From contig NZ_CP033868.1 in the NCBI RefSeq assembly GCF_009883795.1, positions 1-64,000 on the forward strand: a DNA stretch of 64,000 bases, in the 5' to 3' direction. Below, in pieces: positions 63,204 through 64,000 of this stretch. The DNA is from Coxiella endosymbiont of Amblyomma sculptum. GTDB taxonomy: Bacteria > Pseudomonadota > Gammaproteobacteria > Coxiellales > Coxiellaceae. How positions within the stretch are numbered: the stretch's first letter is position 1; every line of letters begins with the position of its first letter. The notes below the pieces were generated by a model. The model was not told the origin of the DNA. It saw only the letters and a program-made list of their open reading frames with translations, and searched no databases. Position numbers and translations under genes: made by a program.

Positions 63204-64000
63204 TTAATTTATCTTTAGCGAAAGTCGAGCTGTTTGATTTCTTCTCGTAAATCCAAGTAGAGTAGAACTATAATTACGAGTTAGAGCAATCGCTTTGAAA
63301 AATTCGCCCATTTCGCTGGGAAAGACCAGCTTCTTAAGCTGTTGTGTATTCTGATACCGTTCCATCGAGTTTTCTGAAGAAATAAACGAAACAATATTAC
63401 AATTTAGTAAAAAATCTGCTTGATGAACAAACCCCGCTACTGTCAACTGATTACAAGCCGCTATTTCTGCAACAGCTGTAAAGTCAACATGAGCTGTGAT
63501 GTCCTGAATTCCGGGCAAAATTAGTGGATTAAAATGACTGTAGTGTTGATAATGGCAGGTAACAGTACCCTGACTGCGATTAGGGTGATAGTATTCATGT
63601 TGTGGAAACCCATAGTCAATTAGCAAAATTATCCCCTTTTTAAGAACATTTGCCAAAGAGATAATCCACGACTCTAACAGTAGATTGACTTCTGATTCGT
63701 AATCATTGGGAAAATTGATTTCTAAGTGTTCAATTTGTTGAATTAAGTTTGAAGACGATGGATCGTCTATTTTCCACGATAGTATTTTTTCTTCGAAATC
63801 TATACAATCTACGTACATTTCTTTGACGGAATTATTTTGGATCTTAAATTTGTGAACCGGTAGGGAATCTATTACCTCGTTTCCAACGATAATACCTATA
63901 AAATCCGTAGGCAGTTTATTTACCCATACAATACAACTAAACAATTCTGGAATTTCTTCCCGAAAGCGTTTTCTTTGGAACTTCCTAAGATTTTCGCTAA
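63204..64000 (-). CDS. MidA/COG1565-type SAM-dependent methyltransferase, 3' part
   Basis: The frame stays open to the window edge, so the gene starts beyond 64000; about 265 codons are visible. Segments FIGIIVGNEVIDSLPVHKF, GIILLIDYGFPQHEYYHPNRSQGTVTCHYQH and DITAHVDFTAVAE match the MidA family, whose mitochondrial member methylates a complex I subunit arginine. The bacterial role is not established. It converges on cca with a 6-base gap. Confidence 0.9.
   Translation of the reverse strand, partial: SENLRKFQRKRFREEIPELFSCIVWVNKLPTDFIGIIVGNEVIDSLPVHKFKIQNNSVKEMYVDCIDFEEKILSWKIDDPSSSNLIQQIEHLEINFPNDYESEVNLLLESWIISLANVLKKGIILLIDYGFPQHEYYHPNRSQGTVTCHYQHYSHFNPLILPGIQDITAHVDFTAVAEIAACNQLTVAGFVHQADFLLNCNIVSFISSENSMERYQNTQQLKKLVFPSEMGEFFKAIALTRNYSSTLLGFTRRNQTARLSLKIN

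Overview
This window is a stretch of an AT-rich, reduced chromosome of a gammaproteobacterium. It starts just inside the replication-initiation block (dnaN, recF, gyrB; dnaA would lie just upstream). Nearly all 54 coding regions are recognisable housekeeping genes. There are no insertion sequences, phage genes, CRISPR arrays, tRNAs or rRNAs that I can see. Signs of an intracellular or symbiotic lifestyle are long gene-free stretches of apparently decayed DNA, trimmed proteins (PolA without its polymerase, Cca without its HD motif) and missing members of conserved clusters (ftsYEX, yidD, rsmG-parAB). The YidC N-terminus, the proteobacterial-type GshA next to GshB, the order tkt-gapA-pgk-pyk-fba and the ABC ATPase with an AAA-associated C-terminal domain suggest Legionellales, perhaps a Coxiella-like symbiont. 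That placement is inference and was not checked against a database.

Layout. 1-15.5 kb, mostly plus strand: dnaN-recF-gyrB, rsmD (minus), rpoH, glyQS, rpmH-rnpA-yidC-mnmE-mnmG. 15.5-24 kb, minus strand: the ATP synthase operon atpIBEFHAGDC followed by glmU. 24-36 kb: prlC, rpiA, csrA (plus), aroK-aroB-aroE (minus), rubredoxin and erpA (plus), gshA-gshB-rsmJ (minus), rpe (plus). 36-38.5 kb: epmB, then a 1.5-kb gene desert. 38.5-49.3 kb, all minus strand: tkt-gapA-pgk-pyk-fba, engB and a two-gene ABC importer. 49.6-64 kb: glmS, an E1-like/rhodanese fusion, a stand-alone PolA 5'-nuclease, an APC permease, pdxB, priA, efp-epmA, psd, cca and the 3' part of a MidA-like methyltransferase gene.

Functionally the window covers lower glycolysis with the non-oxidative pentose phosphate branch (tkt, rpiA, rpe), oxidative phosphorylation, glutathione synthesis, three shikimate-pathway steps, amino-sugar supply (glmS, glmU), the vitamin B6 gene pdxB, Fe-S delivery (erpA) and the EF-P beta-lysylation system (efp, epmA, epmB in two places).

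I see no obvious new multi-gene system. The most unusual signals are in-frame insertions in two very conserved small proteins: 28 residues between strands 2 and 3 of CsrA, and about 50 residues of charged low-complexity sequence in ErpA. Others are a perfect 30-bp palindrome in the mnmE reading frame, changes at three shikimate-binding positions of AroE, the PolA truncation, hairpins at the rsmD and rnpA start codons, and two orphan ribosome-binding sites followed by tiny open frames.
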